A DNA stretch of 30,180 bases, from contig CAZKZC010000004.1 of the NCBI GenBank assembly GCA_964557155.1, positions 1-30,180 on the forward strand. Direction: 5' to 3'. The stretch comes from JAHJSY01 sp964557155 (GTDB lineage: Bacteria > Patescibacteriota > Minisyncoccia > Minisyncoccales > GWA2-38-27). Positions 21,482 through 28,715 of this stretch are shown here, one piece after another. The notes under the pieces were generated by a model. That model did not search any database and had not been told where the DNA came from. It worked only from the letters and a program-made list of their open reading frames with translations. Made by a program: the position numbers and the translations under genes. How positions within the stretch are numbered: position 1 is the first letter of the stretch; each line of letters opens with the position of its first letter.

Positions 21482-22114
21482 ATGGTGAGGAAAAAGAAAA
21501 ATAAAATAAATAAGGTGATCAAGGTAATGATCTACTCGGATTTATTTATGAATTCTGGGTGGGGACTAATCAGTCCAATTCTTGCTATCTTTATTGTCAA
21601 GAATGTTCCAGGAGGGGATGTTCGGGTGGCTGGAATAGCCGTTGGAATCTATTTAGTATTAAAGTCCGTTTTACAAATACCAATAGCTAGTTTCTTAGAT
21701 AAAAACCATGGAGAAAAAGATGACCACCTAGCTTTATTCTTAGGAACTCTTTTAACAGCAGTTAGCCCTGTCATCTTTCTTTTCTCTACGGAAGCTTGGC
21801 ACATATATGCTGGTCAAGCAATTCACGCGTTGGGAATGGCTATGGCAGTTCCATCTTGGTATGCAATTTTCGGTCGCCATATTCCTAAAAAAAGAGAAGC
21901 CCTATGTTGGGGTCTAGATAGCTCAGCCATGGGACTTGGAGGCGGAATAGCTGGAATTGTCGGTGGAACAATAGCTAGTCAATTTGGTTTTACGCCGTTG
22001 TTTATCGGAGTGATTGTCTTAAATATACTAGCTGCTCTATTATTTTTACTTATAATAAAAGATATCTTACCTAAGGTTCCTCAAAAAAGAGTTTATCCTA
22101 TGCCTAAATCGTAG
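21482..22114 (+). CDS. half-size major facilitator superfamily protein
   Basis: This integral membrane protein of 210 residues has about six helices (roughly 14-40, 47-70, 82-104, 108-130, 145-170, 172-195), half the usual MFS set. LDKNHGEKDD (about 72-81), after helix 2, resembles MFS motif A. GIAGIVGGTIASQFGFTPLFIG in helices 5-6 is typical of the superfamily. There is no trace of the second six-helix half: after KDILPKVPQKRVYPMPKS the polX gene follows within 13 nt. It may function as a homodimer, or it may be a stable half-protein. The substrate is unknown. A TATAAT 8 nt before the ATG suggests a leaderless mRNA. Confidence 0.8.
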   Translation: MVRKKKNKINKVIKVMIYSDLFMNSGWGLISPILAIFIVKNVPGGDVRVAGIAVGIYLVLKSVLQIPIASFLDKNHGEKDDHLALFLGTLLTAVSPVIFLFSTEAWHIYAGQAIHALGMAMAVPSWYAIFGRHIPKKREALCWGLDSSAMGLGGGIAGIVGGTIASQFGFTPLFIGVIVLNILAALLFLLIIKDILPKVPQKRVYPMPKS

Positions 22115-22126
22115 GTTTCTACAAAT

Positions 22127-23830
22127 ATGAACATAAACCAAGAATTGGCAAAAATATTTAATAGTATGGCGAACTATCTTGAAATGGAAGATAGTTCTTT
22201 TAGGTCTAAGGCCTATCGAAAAGTGGCCGAAGTTTTAGAAACCTTACAAGAGAGTGTTGAAGATATAGAAGACCTAGAAAATATTCCAGGAGTGGGTAAA
22301 CATATTGCTGAAAAAATAGAAGAATATTTGAAGACGGGCTTTATCAGGGATTACGAAAAACTTAAAAAAGAAACACCAATAAAACTAGAAGAAATTATTG
22401 CCGTTGAAGGAATGGGTGTTAAAAAAGCCAAAGTTCTTTACGATAAGTTAAAAATTAAAAATCTCAAAGATTTAGAGAAAGCAGCTAAGAAAAACAAGAT
22501 TGCCAAATTAGAAGGGTTTGGAGAAAAAACCGAAAAGAATATTTTAGAGGGGATTGCTTTCTTGGAAAGAAGTAGCGGAAGATTTTTACTTGGGAAAATA
22601 ACACCAGTTGTTGAAGATATTTTAGATAAATTAAGTAGCTTAAAAGAAGTTGAAAAAATAAGCACGGCTGGATCTTTTAGAAGAAGAAAAGAAACAATTG
22701 GCGATGTTGATATTTTGGTCGTTTCTAAAAAGCCAGAAAAAGTTATGGCTTCCTTTGTTTCTTTACCCGATGTTGTTAAGGTCTGGGGTCATGGAACAAC
22801 TAAGTCATCGGTAAGAATTAAAGAGGGAATAGACATTGATTTGAGAGTGGTGTCAGCTAAAAGTTATGGCTCAGCTTTGCAATATTTTACTGGATCTAAA
22901 GAACATAATATTATTACTCGTAGGATTGCCATTAGTAAAGGATTAAAACTAAATGAATACGGTGTCTTTAGGGGAGCTAAAATGATAGCTGGAAAAACAG
23001 AAAAAGAGGTTTATAGGGCAATTGGACTTGACTGGGTTTCACCGGAATTAAGAGAGAGTGAATTAGATTTAAAAAAACTTCCTAAGGTTATTGAGTTGAA
23101 AGATATAAGGGGAGATTTGCATTGTCATTCTAACTGGAACGGAGGAAAGAATTCAATAGAGACCATCGCTAAAAAAGCAATAAAAATGGGGTATGAATAT
23201 ATTGGTATTTCAGATCATACTCAATTTTTGGCAATAGAGCATGGCTTAAACGAGAAGCAGTTGCTTAAACAAAAAAAAGAAATAGACAAATTAAATAAGA
23301 AATTAAAAATCAGAATTTTATGGGGATGCGAGGCAAATATTCTAACAGATGGCTCTATTGATATTTCAGATAAGGTTTTAGAACAGATGGATTATGTTAT
23401 TGCTGGAGTTCATTCGGCCCTAAAAATAGACAAAGAAAAAATGACTCAAAGAATTATTAGGGCGATGGAGAATCCCAATGTTGATATTATTGCTCATCCT
23501 TCAGGAAGAATTCTTCAATATCGTGATGAATATCATTTTGATTTTAATAAAATATTAGAAACGGCTAAAAAGACAGGAACAATTTTAGAAATCAATTCTT
23601 CTCCGACTCGCTTAGATCTTAAAGATTCTAATATCCGAAAAGCTAAAAAAGCGGGAGTGAAAATGGTGATCGGAACTGATGCCCATCAGATAAGCCAGTT
23701 AGACCTTATGAGTTTTGGAGTTTCCCAAGCCCGTCGTGGCTGGGCCGAAAAAGAAGACATCATAAACACTCAACCTCTCTCAAAACTCCTAAAATATTTC
23801 AAAAAAGAAAAAGTGACCGAGTCACTTTAA
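22127..23830 (+). CDS. polX: DNA polymerase/3'-5' exonuclease PolX
   Basis: This family X polymerase with a C-terminal PHP phosphoesterase acts in gap-filling base excision repair. The 567 residues match B. subtilis PolX length. An N-terminal 8-kDa region has helix-hairpin-helix motifs (NIPGVGKHIAEKIEEYLKTG, about 48-67, and VEGMGVKKAKVLYDKL). The palm has GSFRRRKETIGDVDILV with the catalytic Asp pair (about 184-200) and DIDLRVV. The PHP domain (about 328-560) has DLHCHSNW, SDHTQ, GCEANI, AHPSGR and GTDAHQ. The last six residues, KVTESL, and the stop are read from REP copy 6. It probably shares a transcript with the MFS gene. Confidence 0.96.
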   Translation: MNINQELAKIFNSMANYLEMEDSSFRSKAYRKVAEVLETLQESVEDIEDLENIPGVGKHIAEKIEEYLKTGFIRDYEKLKKETPIKLEEIIAVEGMGVKKAKVLYDKLKIKNLKDLEKAAKKNKIAKLEGFGEKTEKNILEGIAFLERSSGRFLLGKITPVVEDILDKLSSLKEVEKISTAGSFRRRKETIGDVDILVVSKKPEKVMASFVSLPDVVKVWGHGTTKSSVRIKEGIDIDLRVVSAKSYGSALQYFTGSKEHNIITRRIAISKGLKLNEYGVFRGAKMIAGKTEKEVYRAIGLDWVSPELRESELDLKKLPKVIELKDIRGDLHCHSNWNGGKNSIETIAKKAIKMGYEYIGISDHTQFLAIEHGLNEKQLLKQKKEIDKLNKKLKIRILWGCEANILTDGSIDISDKVLEQMDYVIAGVHSALKIDKEKMTQRIIRAMENPNVDIIAHPSGRILQYRDEYHFDFNKILETAKKTGTILEINSSPTRLDLKDSNIRKAKKAGVKMVIGTDAHQISQLDLMSFGVSQARRGWAEKEDIINTQPLSKLLKYFKKEKVTESL

Positions 23831-23853
23831 GCCGAAAGTGACTCGGTCACTTT
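23810..23853. repeat. REP-like palindrome, copy 6
   Basis: Arms AAAGTGACCGAGTCACTTT (23810-23828) and its complement (23835-23853), spacer AAGCCG. It is identical to copy 3 over all 44 bp, 13 kb away. It overlaps the polX 3' end, and the TTTTTT after the stem (23850-23855) makes it a plausible terminator for polX. Confidence 0.95.
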
Positions 23854-23956
23854 TTTAGTTCTTGTTTTTTTTGTGGCTCCATGTTAGTAAGAAAGATAGA
23901 TGTTGTTCGTTGACAACTAAAATTGAAAAAAGAACGCTTCAAAAAAGGAGGAAAGA

Positions 23957-24624
23957 ATGTTTGTGAGGATTATTACGAATAAAGAAATTATTAAAATTGC
24001 AAAAAAAATAAGATTATTTTTGCGAGAACTACTGTTGATAGATGGAATAAGATTATTAAGGAGCATAGAACTGATCACAATCTTTGCCCTATAAAAGTAC
24101 CAAAAAGAGTTAATCTTAGATATTCTATAAAAACATTGAAAGATTTTTTAGTAAGTCCGATGTGGTTCTTAATTTACGATACAGGTTTTTCTCTAAAAGA
24201 CATGTCTGTTTTTTTGAACTTTAATCCTGAACAAGAGCCTCGCCATTATAGAAATAATGGCTGGTGGAATTTTGTTGAAAATCAATGGGCTAACTATGAC
24301 GAAGAACCAAATTATTATCTGTTAGAAGTAACAGGAGATTATAAGGGCAAGGGATGGAAAGAACAAGAAAAAGAAATTGCCAATAGCGGGCAGGAATTTC
24401 AAAGAGCTTCTACGCGCTTAATGATTAGTTTAAGTATTGCATGGTTTTTATCCAAAGGAGTCTATCTCCAGAAAACCTGTTATCATTGGGGACCTGAATC
24501 AGGTGCTAATGGGGTAAGATGTGCTAGTTGCTTTGATGAAAAAGGGTTTGCACTTTTCAATTGGAATGAATTATGTCCAAAAAAGAATTTGGGAACATTT
24601 ATTATTAGAAAATTTGATTTTTAA
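23957..24624 (+). CDS. hypothetical protein with -1 frameshift at a slippery A run
   Basis: ATG 23957 follows the strongest Shine-Dalgarno site in the window (AAGGAGG). The frame reads MFVRIITNKEIIKIAKK, then leaves the long frame at A-AAA-AAA (24001-24007) and stops 30 codons later. A -1 slip there joins it to the frame NKIIFARTTVDRWNKIIKEH... that runs to TAA at 24622-24624, giving about 222 residues. The downstream part contains VSPMWFLIYDTGFSLKDMS, a WW-rich segment, and CYHWGPESGANGVRCASCFDEKGFALFNW. I do not recognise the family. The internal ATG at 24136 lacks a ribosome site. This may be a real -1 event, a homopolymer sequencing error or a young pseudogene. A strong terminator follows. 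Confidence 0.6.
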
Positions 24625-24633
24625 ACAAGCAAT

Positions 24634-24661
24634 GCCTGCGTTTTTTAAACGCAGGCTTTTT
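24634..24661 (+). terminator. rho-independent terminator
   Basis: A perfect 10-bp stem, GCCTGCGTTT / TTT / AAACGCAGGC, followed by TTTTT. It ends the hypothetical gene just before the smpB promoter. Confidence 0.92.
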
Positions 24662-24664
24662 AGC

Positions 24665-24693
24665 TTGCGGGGAAATATATAAAGAGGTAAGAT
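24665..24693 (+). promoter_or_regulatory. promoter of smpB
   Basis: TTGCGG (24665-24670), 17 nt, TAAGAT (24688-24693), then 7 nt to the ATG at 24701 with no Shine-Dalgarno sequence. The geometry is identical to the rpsF and holin promoters. Confidence 0.6.
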
Positions 24694-24700
24694 AAAAATA

Positions 24701-25150
24701 ATGAAAGTATTAGCTAGTAATAAAAAAGCAGGGTTTGATTATGAGATCCTTGAAAAATTTGAAGCAGGGATCGTTTTGAATGGTCAAGAAGTGAAATCAA
24801 TTAGAAATGGAAATATTAGCTTAAAGGGGTCTTATGTTATAATAAGAGGGGAAGAACCATATTTAGTTGGTTCTAATATACCCCCCTACCAACCTAAAAA
24901 CACTTCCCCTGAATATGATCCCGAGAGAATGAGAAAGCTTCTCTTAAATAAAAAAGAAATAAATTATCTTATTGGGAAGACACGGGAAAGAGGATTGACT
25001 TTAGTGCCCTTGAAAGTTTATACTAAATATGCTAGAATAAAACTCGAGTTCGGAATAGGTAAAGGAAAGAAGAAAATAGACAAAAGAGAAGTAATCAAAA
25101 AAAGAGATATTGATAGAGACATAAAGAGAGAGATAAATACTAGGGGATGA
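24701..25150 (+). CDS. smpB: SsrA-binding protein SmpB
   Basis: SmpB binds tmRNA and places it in the A site of stalled ribosomes. The 149 residues match the family throughout: NKKAGFDYEILEKFEAGIVLNGQEVKSIRNGNISLKGSYV, PERMRKLLLNKKEI, LTLVPLKVYTKYARIKLEFGIGKGKKKIDKRE and the basic C-terminal tail KKRDIDRDIKREINTRG, which forms a helix in the decoding centre. Its last codons (AGG GGA TGA) overlap the 5' end of the tmRNA by 8 nt, so rescue protein and RNA are physically fused at the gene level. The start is supported by the promoter 7 nt upstream. Confidence 0.97.
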   Translation: MKVLASNKKAGFDYEILEKFEAGIVLNGQEVKSIRNGNISLKGSYVIIRGEEPYLVGSNIPPYQPKNTSPEYDPERMRKLLLNKKEINYLIGKTRERGLTLVPLKVYTKYARIKLEFGIGKGKKKIDKREVIKKRDIDRDIKREINTRG

Positions 25151-25455
25151 CAGGCTTCGAAGGAAGAATTATTTAAAATAGTGCAAGTCGAGCTTAAATC
25201 TCGTTAAACTTTTACAATCTTTTATAGGTGCCAACTTATTTAAGAAACCCGCTCTAGCTTTCGCGTAAAGCCGAGCCATCCATCTCATCGCATGCTCGAT
25301 AGATGAGATTGGGTGTCATATCATCGAGATCGATAGTTTTTCCCGCTTCAAAAAACTATTTAAAAATTTGAAGCAAAAAACTGTTCTTACGAACTAAGCT
25401 TGTAGATCTATTTTAATTAAACTTTTTGACGAGAGTTCAAATCTCTCCATCTCCA
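25143..25455 (+). ncRNA. ssrA: transfer-messenger RNA (tmRNA)
   Basis: tmRNA rescues stalled ribosomes and tags the nascent protein. The 5' GGGGATG (25143-25149) pairs with CATCTCC (25448-25454), including the G3·U pair that identifies alanyl-tRNA. The T arm is GAGAGTTCAAATCTCTC, and the discriminator is A25455. The genome continues CTA rather than CCA, so CCA must be added. The tag frame runs from GCC (25230-25232) to TAA (25266-25268) and encodes ANLFKKPALAFA, ending in the hydrophobic A-L-A-F-A-type degron. The 5' end lies within the last codons of smpB, and infC begins 3 nt after the encoded end, so mature RNA must be cut from a joint transcript or start within smpB. Confidence 0.95.
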
Positions 25456-25458
25456 CTA

Positions 25459-25989
25459 ATGTATAAGAAAAAACAACCACAAACAAAAAAAACATTAATA
25501 AACGAAAGAATAAGAGCCGAAGAAGTCAGATTGATAGATGAAACTGGAGAACAGCTTGGACTTTTGCCGTTAGAAGAAGCTATTGCTAAAGCTAAAGAAA
25601 AGGGATTTGACTTGATTCAAGTAACAGAAAAGGTAATTCCACCGGTTTGTCGGATAATGGATTACGGAAAGTATATATATGCTTTAAAGAAGAAAGAAAA
25701 ATCAGCTAAGCATAACAAAGGAGGAGAACTGAAACATATAAGATTAACTTTTGGTATTTCAGATCATGATGCTGAAACAAGAGCTAAGCAAGCCGAAAAG
25801 TTTTTAAAAATTGGAGATAAGGTAATGATAGAGTTAAGATTAAAAGGAAGGGAGAAAGCTCATGGAGATTTTGCTAGAGACAAGATAATGAAATTTGTTG
25901 AAACTCTTAATAAGATATTACCAGTAAAAACGGAAAGAGATTTAAAAAGACAACCCAGGGGGTTTTCAATGATAATTACAAAGAAGTAA
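25459..25989 (+). CDS. infC: translation initiation factor IF-3
   Basis: IF-3 binds the 30S subunit and controls start-codon and initiator-tRNA selection. The 176 residues begin MYKKKQPQTKKTLINERIRAEEVRLIDETGEQLGL (N domain), followed by the linker helix (PVCRIMDYGKYIYALKKKEK) and the C domain (HIRLTFGISDHDAETRAKQAEKFLKIGDKVMIELRLKGREK). The start is the ATG at 25459, 3 nt after the tmRNA; an upstream extension would read through the tmRNA T arm and is rejected. The start is ATG rather than the rare AUU used for autoregulation in E. coli. It heads the conserved infC-rpmI-rplT operon. Confidence 0.97.
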   Translation: MYKKKQPQTKKTLINERIRAEEVRLIDETGEQLGLLPLEEAIAKAKEKGFDLIQVTEKVIPPVCRIMDYGKYIYALKKKEKSAKHNKGGELKHIRLTFGISDHDAETRAKQAEKFLKIGDKVMIELRLKGREKAHGDFARDKIMKFVETLNKILPVKTERDLKRQPRGFSMIITKK

Positions 25990-25990
25990 C

Positions 25991-26173
25991 ATGAAAACAA
26001 GAAAATCAATAACAAAAAGATTTAAGATAACAAAAACAGGAAAGGTTCTTCGCCGAGCTGTCGGTCAAGATCATTTAAGAGCGAAGAAATCAGGGCATTT
26101 TGTAAGAAAAACCAGAAAGTTGGTTCTTGTCACTAGGTTTATGGCTAAAAAAATTAAAAAGTTAGCTAGATAA
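25991..26173 (+). CDS. rpmI: 50S ribosomal protein L35
   Basis: This 60-residue, very basic large-subunit protein begins MKTRKSITKRFKITKTGKVLRRAVGQDHLRAKKSG, which is the L35 pattern (K-x-K-x-x-K-R-F-K-x-T-x-x-G-K-x-x-R). It starts 1 nt after infC and ends 1 nt before rplT, the universal gene order. Confidence 0.95.
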   Translation: MKTRKSITKRFKITKTGKVLRRAVGQDHLRAKKSGHFVRKTRKLVLVTRFMAKKIKKLAR

Positions 26174-26174
26174 T

Positions 26175-26528
26175 ATGGTTCGTATAAAAAGAGGAGTATC
26201 AGCCCATAAAAGAAGGAAAAATGTATTAAAACATACTAAGGGTTTTCGTTGGGGAAGAAAGTCAAAGTATAAGGCAGCTAAAGATGCTTTATTGCATGCT
26301 TGGACATATTCATATAGAGACAGAAAAGTTAGAAAAAGAACCTTTCGCCAGCTTTGGCAAACTCATATCAGTTCGGCTTCTAATGCTCAAGGAATATCAT
26401 ATAGTAAGTTTATAAAAGCATTGAAGGATAACAAGATTGAATTAGACAGAAAGATATTAGCCGATTTAGCTGAAAACAATCCCGAAATATTTCAAAAAAT
26501 CATAGAACAAGTTTCTTTCCAAAAATAA
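26175..26528 (+). CDS. rplT: 50S ribosomal protein L20
   Basis: L20 is needed early in 50S assembly and binds 23S rRNA through its long basic N-terminal helix. The 117 residues start VRIKRGVSAHKRRKNVLKHTKGFRWGRKSKYKAAK, with the family segments YSYRDRKVRKRTFRQLWQTHI and GISYSKFIKALKDNKIELDRKILADLA. Full length. The last codons and stop are part of the left arm of a 32-bp inverted repeat. In many bacteria L20 represses this operon by binding its mRNA; no such site was recognised here. Confidence 0.97.
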   Translation: MVRIKRGVSAHKRRKNVLKHTKGFRWGRKSKYKAAKDALLHAWTYSYRDRKVRKRTFRQLWQTHISSASNAQGISYSKFIKALKDNKIELDRKILADLAENNPEIFQKIIEQVSFQK

Positions 26529-26623
26529 AAAGCAAATTTTAAAATCGCTTAGCCCTATTTTTTCTTCGAAAAAACAGCACGCCCACACCTACGATTTTAA
26601 AATTTGCTTTTTATTTTTGGAAA
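26516..26623. repeat. 32-bp perfect inverted repeat after rplT
   Basis: Arm 26516-26547 (TTTCCAAAAATAAAAAGC, then AAATTTTAAAATCG) is the exact complement of 26592-26623. The 44-nt loop holds a smaller hairpin, TTTTTTC-TTC-GAAAAAA. It probably terminates the infC operon. The left arm includes the rplT stop, and the right arm ends 7 nt before the argS -10. Confidence 0.93.
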
Positions 26624-26630
26624 AATACGA

Positions 26631-26636
26631 TATACT
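26631..26636 (+). promoter_or_regulatory. -10 element of argS
   Basis: TATACT, 7 nt before the ATG at 26644, no Shine-Dalgarno sequence and no good -35 (the -35 zone lies in the inverted repeat). It fits the leaderless pattern. Confidence 0.5.
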
Positions 26637-26643
26637 TAAAATA

Positions 26644-28092
26644 ATGGTGAGAAATGAAATTAAAAAAATAATAGGAAATGGGAGTGCTTTAGTTGAAAAA
26701 CCGGGAGAAAAAACTCACGGAGATTATTCTACTAATTCGGCAATAGTTTCAGCTGGGAAAAAGAACCCGAGAGAAGTGGCAGAGAAGTTAGTAGATAAAA
26801 TTAAAGACAACAAGATGTTTGAAAAGATTGAAATAGCCGGACCGGGCTTTATCAATTTTTTTATTTCTAAAGAATATTTACAAAATCAGGTTGAAAAGAT
26901 TTTAAAAGAAAAAGAAAAGTATGGAAGCTCTAAAACGGGAAAGGGATTAAAAATCAATCTTGAGTTTATTTCTGCCAACCCAACTGGCCCTTTGACTTTG
27001 GGAAATGGAAGAGGAGGATTCGGAGGAGATGTTTTATCTAATATTTTAGAAAAAGCCGGTTATGATGTTACTCGTGAATTCTATATTAACGATCGAGGCA
27101 AACAAATAGAGGATTTGAAGAAGGGGCTATATAAAGGAGAAAAAAGAACAGTATCACAGATCCAAAAAACTAATCAGAAAACAATTACGAAAGACATGAA
27201 AATTAAGTTTGATGTTTGGTTTTCAGAAAAGAGTTTGTATAAAAGCAAAGAAGTTGATAGAGTTTTAGCATTATTAAAAAAGAAAAAACTAACTTATGAA
27301 AAAGATTCGGCTTTATGGTTTAAATCAACTAAATTTGGCGACGATAAAGATAGGGTTTTGATTAAAGGAATAGGAGAAGAGACTTATCTTCTTTCAGATA
27401 TAGCTTATTTGAAAAATAAGTTTGATAGAGGATTTAAAAAGAATATAATCTTTCTTGGAGCTGATCACCATGGTTATATTAGAAGAATGAAAGCAGTGAC
27501 AGAGGCTTTGGGTTATAAGAAAGAACAACTAGAATTTATAGTTTTTCAATTAGTTCATCTTCTTGAGGATGGAAAAGAAGTTAGAATGGCAAAGAGAGCC
27601 GGAATGTATGTGACTATTAAAGAACTGATTGATGAAGTCGGTCTAGACGCAACTAGATTCTTCTTTTTATCACGAGGAATTAATACTCATTTAACTTTTG
27701 ACTTAAAATTAGCCAAAGAAAAATCATCGAAAAATCCAGTTTATTATGTCCAATACGCCTATGCTCGAATATCCAGTATTTTAAAGAAAGCAAAAGTTGC
27801 GGAGGCCCGTCCTCCGCAGAATTTGGATAAAGAGGAAGAATTGGAGTTAATAAAGCAACTTGTTAGATTTGAAGAGGTTGTTGAGGATACTGTTAAAGAT
27901 TATCAGATTCAAAGAATTCCTCAATACGCGATTGATTTAGCTGAAAGTTTCCACCGCTTTTATCAATCCTGCCAAGTTATCGGTGAGGATAAGAAGTTAA
28001 GTTCGTCAAGACTGGCTTTAGCCAAAGCAACTCAAATAGTTTTAAAAAACACTCTAGAATTAATGGGCATTTCAAGTCCCTCAAAAATGTAG
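26644..28092 (+). CDS. argS: arginyl-tRNA synthetase
   Basis: This class I synthetase charges tRNA-Arg. From ATG 26644 it has 482 residues, short against a usual 550-590. A reduced N-terminal domain contains KTHGDYSTNSAIV. The catalytic core has ISANPTGPLTLGNGRG, where the HIGH box is changed to TLGN (both His lost), then EFYINDRGKQIEDL, FLGADHHGY and VRMAKRAG (the KMSKS-loop equivalent for ArgRS). The DALR anticodon domain follows (VYYVQYAYARISSIL...). The linker residues A-R-P-P-Q are encoded by a GC-rich palindrome (27798-27818). A start nine codons earlier (26617) is possible, but it would lie within the inverted repeat, upstream of the -10. I recall similar TLGNGRG boxes in other CPR ArgRS, unverified. 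Confidence 0.93.
   Translation: MVRNEIKKIIGNGSALVEKPGEKTHGDYSTNSAIVSAGKKNPREVAEKLVDKIKDNKMFEKIEIAGPGFINFFISKEYLQNQVEKILKEKEKYGSSKTGKGLKINLEFISANPTGPLTLGNGRGGFGGDVLSNILEKAGYDVTREFYINDRGKQIEDLKKGLYKGEKRTVSQIQKTNQKTITKDMKIKFDVWFSEKSLYKSKEVDRVLALLKKKKLTYEKDSALWFKSTKFGDDKDRVLIKGIGEETYLLSDIAYLKNKFDRGFKKNIIFLGADHHGYIRRMKAVTEALGYKKEQLEFIVFQLVHLLEDGKEVRMAKRAGMYVTIKELIDEVGLDATRFFFLSRGINTHLTFDLKLAKEKSSKNPVYYVQYAYARISSILKKAKVAEARPPQNLDKEEELELIKQLVRFEEVVEDTVKDYQIQRIPQYAIDLAESFHRFYQSCQVIGEDKKLSSSRLALAKATQIVLKNTLELMGISSPSKM
27798..27818. repeat. GC-rich palindrome in argS linker
   Basis: TGCGGAGG / CCCGT / CCTCCGCA gives a perfect 8-bp stem. It is translated in frame within the variable linker before the DALR domain and is far more GC-rich than its gene. 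Confidence 0.7.
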
Positions 28093-28142
28093 TATGCGAA
28101 TAGCCTTAACGAATAGGCACATGCGAATAACTATTTATAAGT
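28093..28142 (+). promoter_or_regulatory. leader of histidine phosphatase with ssb-like motif
   Basis: It contains ATGCGAATAG, ACGAATAGG and CACATGCGAATAA (28118-28130), the last followed by CTATTTATAA. The ssb leader has CACATGCGAATAA followed by TATTTATAA. No Shine-Dalgarno sequence precedes the ATG. Confidence 0.5.
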
Positions 28143-28715
28143 ATGAGAAATAAATATATATTATTAAGACATGGGGAAACAAGATATCAAGCAGAGGGTT
28201 TAGATACTCTTTATGCCAGGGATGAAAATCCAGGTCTTTCAATAACAGAGAACGGAAAGAAAAAAATAAAAGAAGTAGCAAAGGATCTTAGCTCCTTAAA
28301 TATAGATTTGATTTATTGTTCTACTTATTATCGGACGAGGCAAACAGCAAAAATTGTTAATGAAGAGCTTGAAAGGGATATTATTTTTGACGAAAGATTA
28401 ATTGATACGAATTTTGGGATTTTTTCTGGGAAGTCAGGAAGTGAATATAGAGAATTTTTCTCTGATAAAAAAGAGAGATTTCAAAAGAAAACTCCAGAAG
28501 GGGAAAGCTGGAACGATGTTAAAAAAAGAGTTGTTAAAGTGATACAGAAAATTGAAAAAAAATACGAAAATAAAACCGTTTTAATTATAAGCCATGCTGA
28601 CCCTCTTTGGATTTTAGCAGGCTATTTAACGAATTTAACTGAGGATGAAATGTTAGAACAGAGAAATTCTCAAGGCATTTGGCCCGATGTCGGTCAGTAT
28701 TTTATAATAAAATGA
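28143..28715 (+). CDS. histidine phosphatase family protein
   Basis: This 190-residue phosphoglycerate-mutase-like enzyme acts via a phosphohistidine. The catalytic motif is LLRHGETRYQAEG (His10), with the second arginine in STYYRTRQTA, the acidic residue in ERLIDTNFGIFSG and the second histidine in IISHADPLW (about 151). The family includes phosphoglycerate mutases, fructose-2,6-bisphosphatase-like enzymes and various phosphatases. The spacing after RHGE (no N-x-x-x-G-x-x-Q) makes a true mutase less likely. The substrate is unknown. It lies 50 nt after argS and overlaps the ileS start by 4 nt (ATGA). Confidence 0.88.
   Translation: MRNKYILLRHGETRYQAEGLDTLYARDENPGLSITENGKKKIKEVAKDLSSLNIDLIYCSTYYRTRQTAKIVNEELERDIIFDERLIDTNFGIFSGKSGSEYREFFSDKKERFQKKTPEGESWNDVKKRVVKVIQKIEKKYENKTVLIISHADPLWILAGYLTNLTEDEMLEQRNSQGIWPDVGQYFIIK

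Noticed and set aside
23910..23915. TTGACA as -35 of the 23957 gene
   Set aside because: No acceptable -10 at 16-18 nt downstream, so I did not call a promoter here.
25426..25458. Upstream extension of IF-3 (MTRVQISPSPL)
   Set aside because: These codons are the T arm and acceptor stem of the tmRNA.
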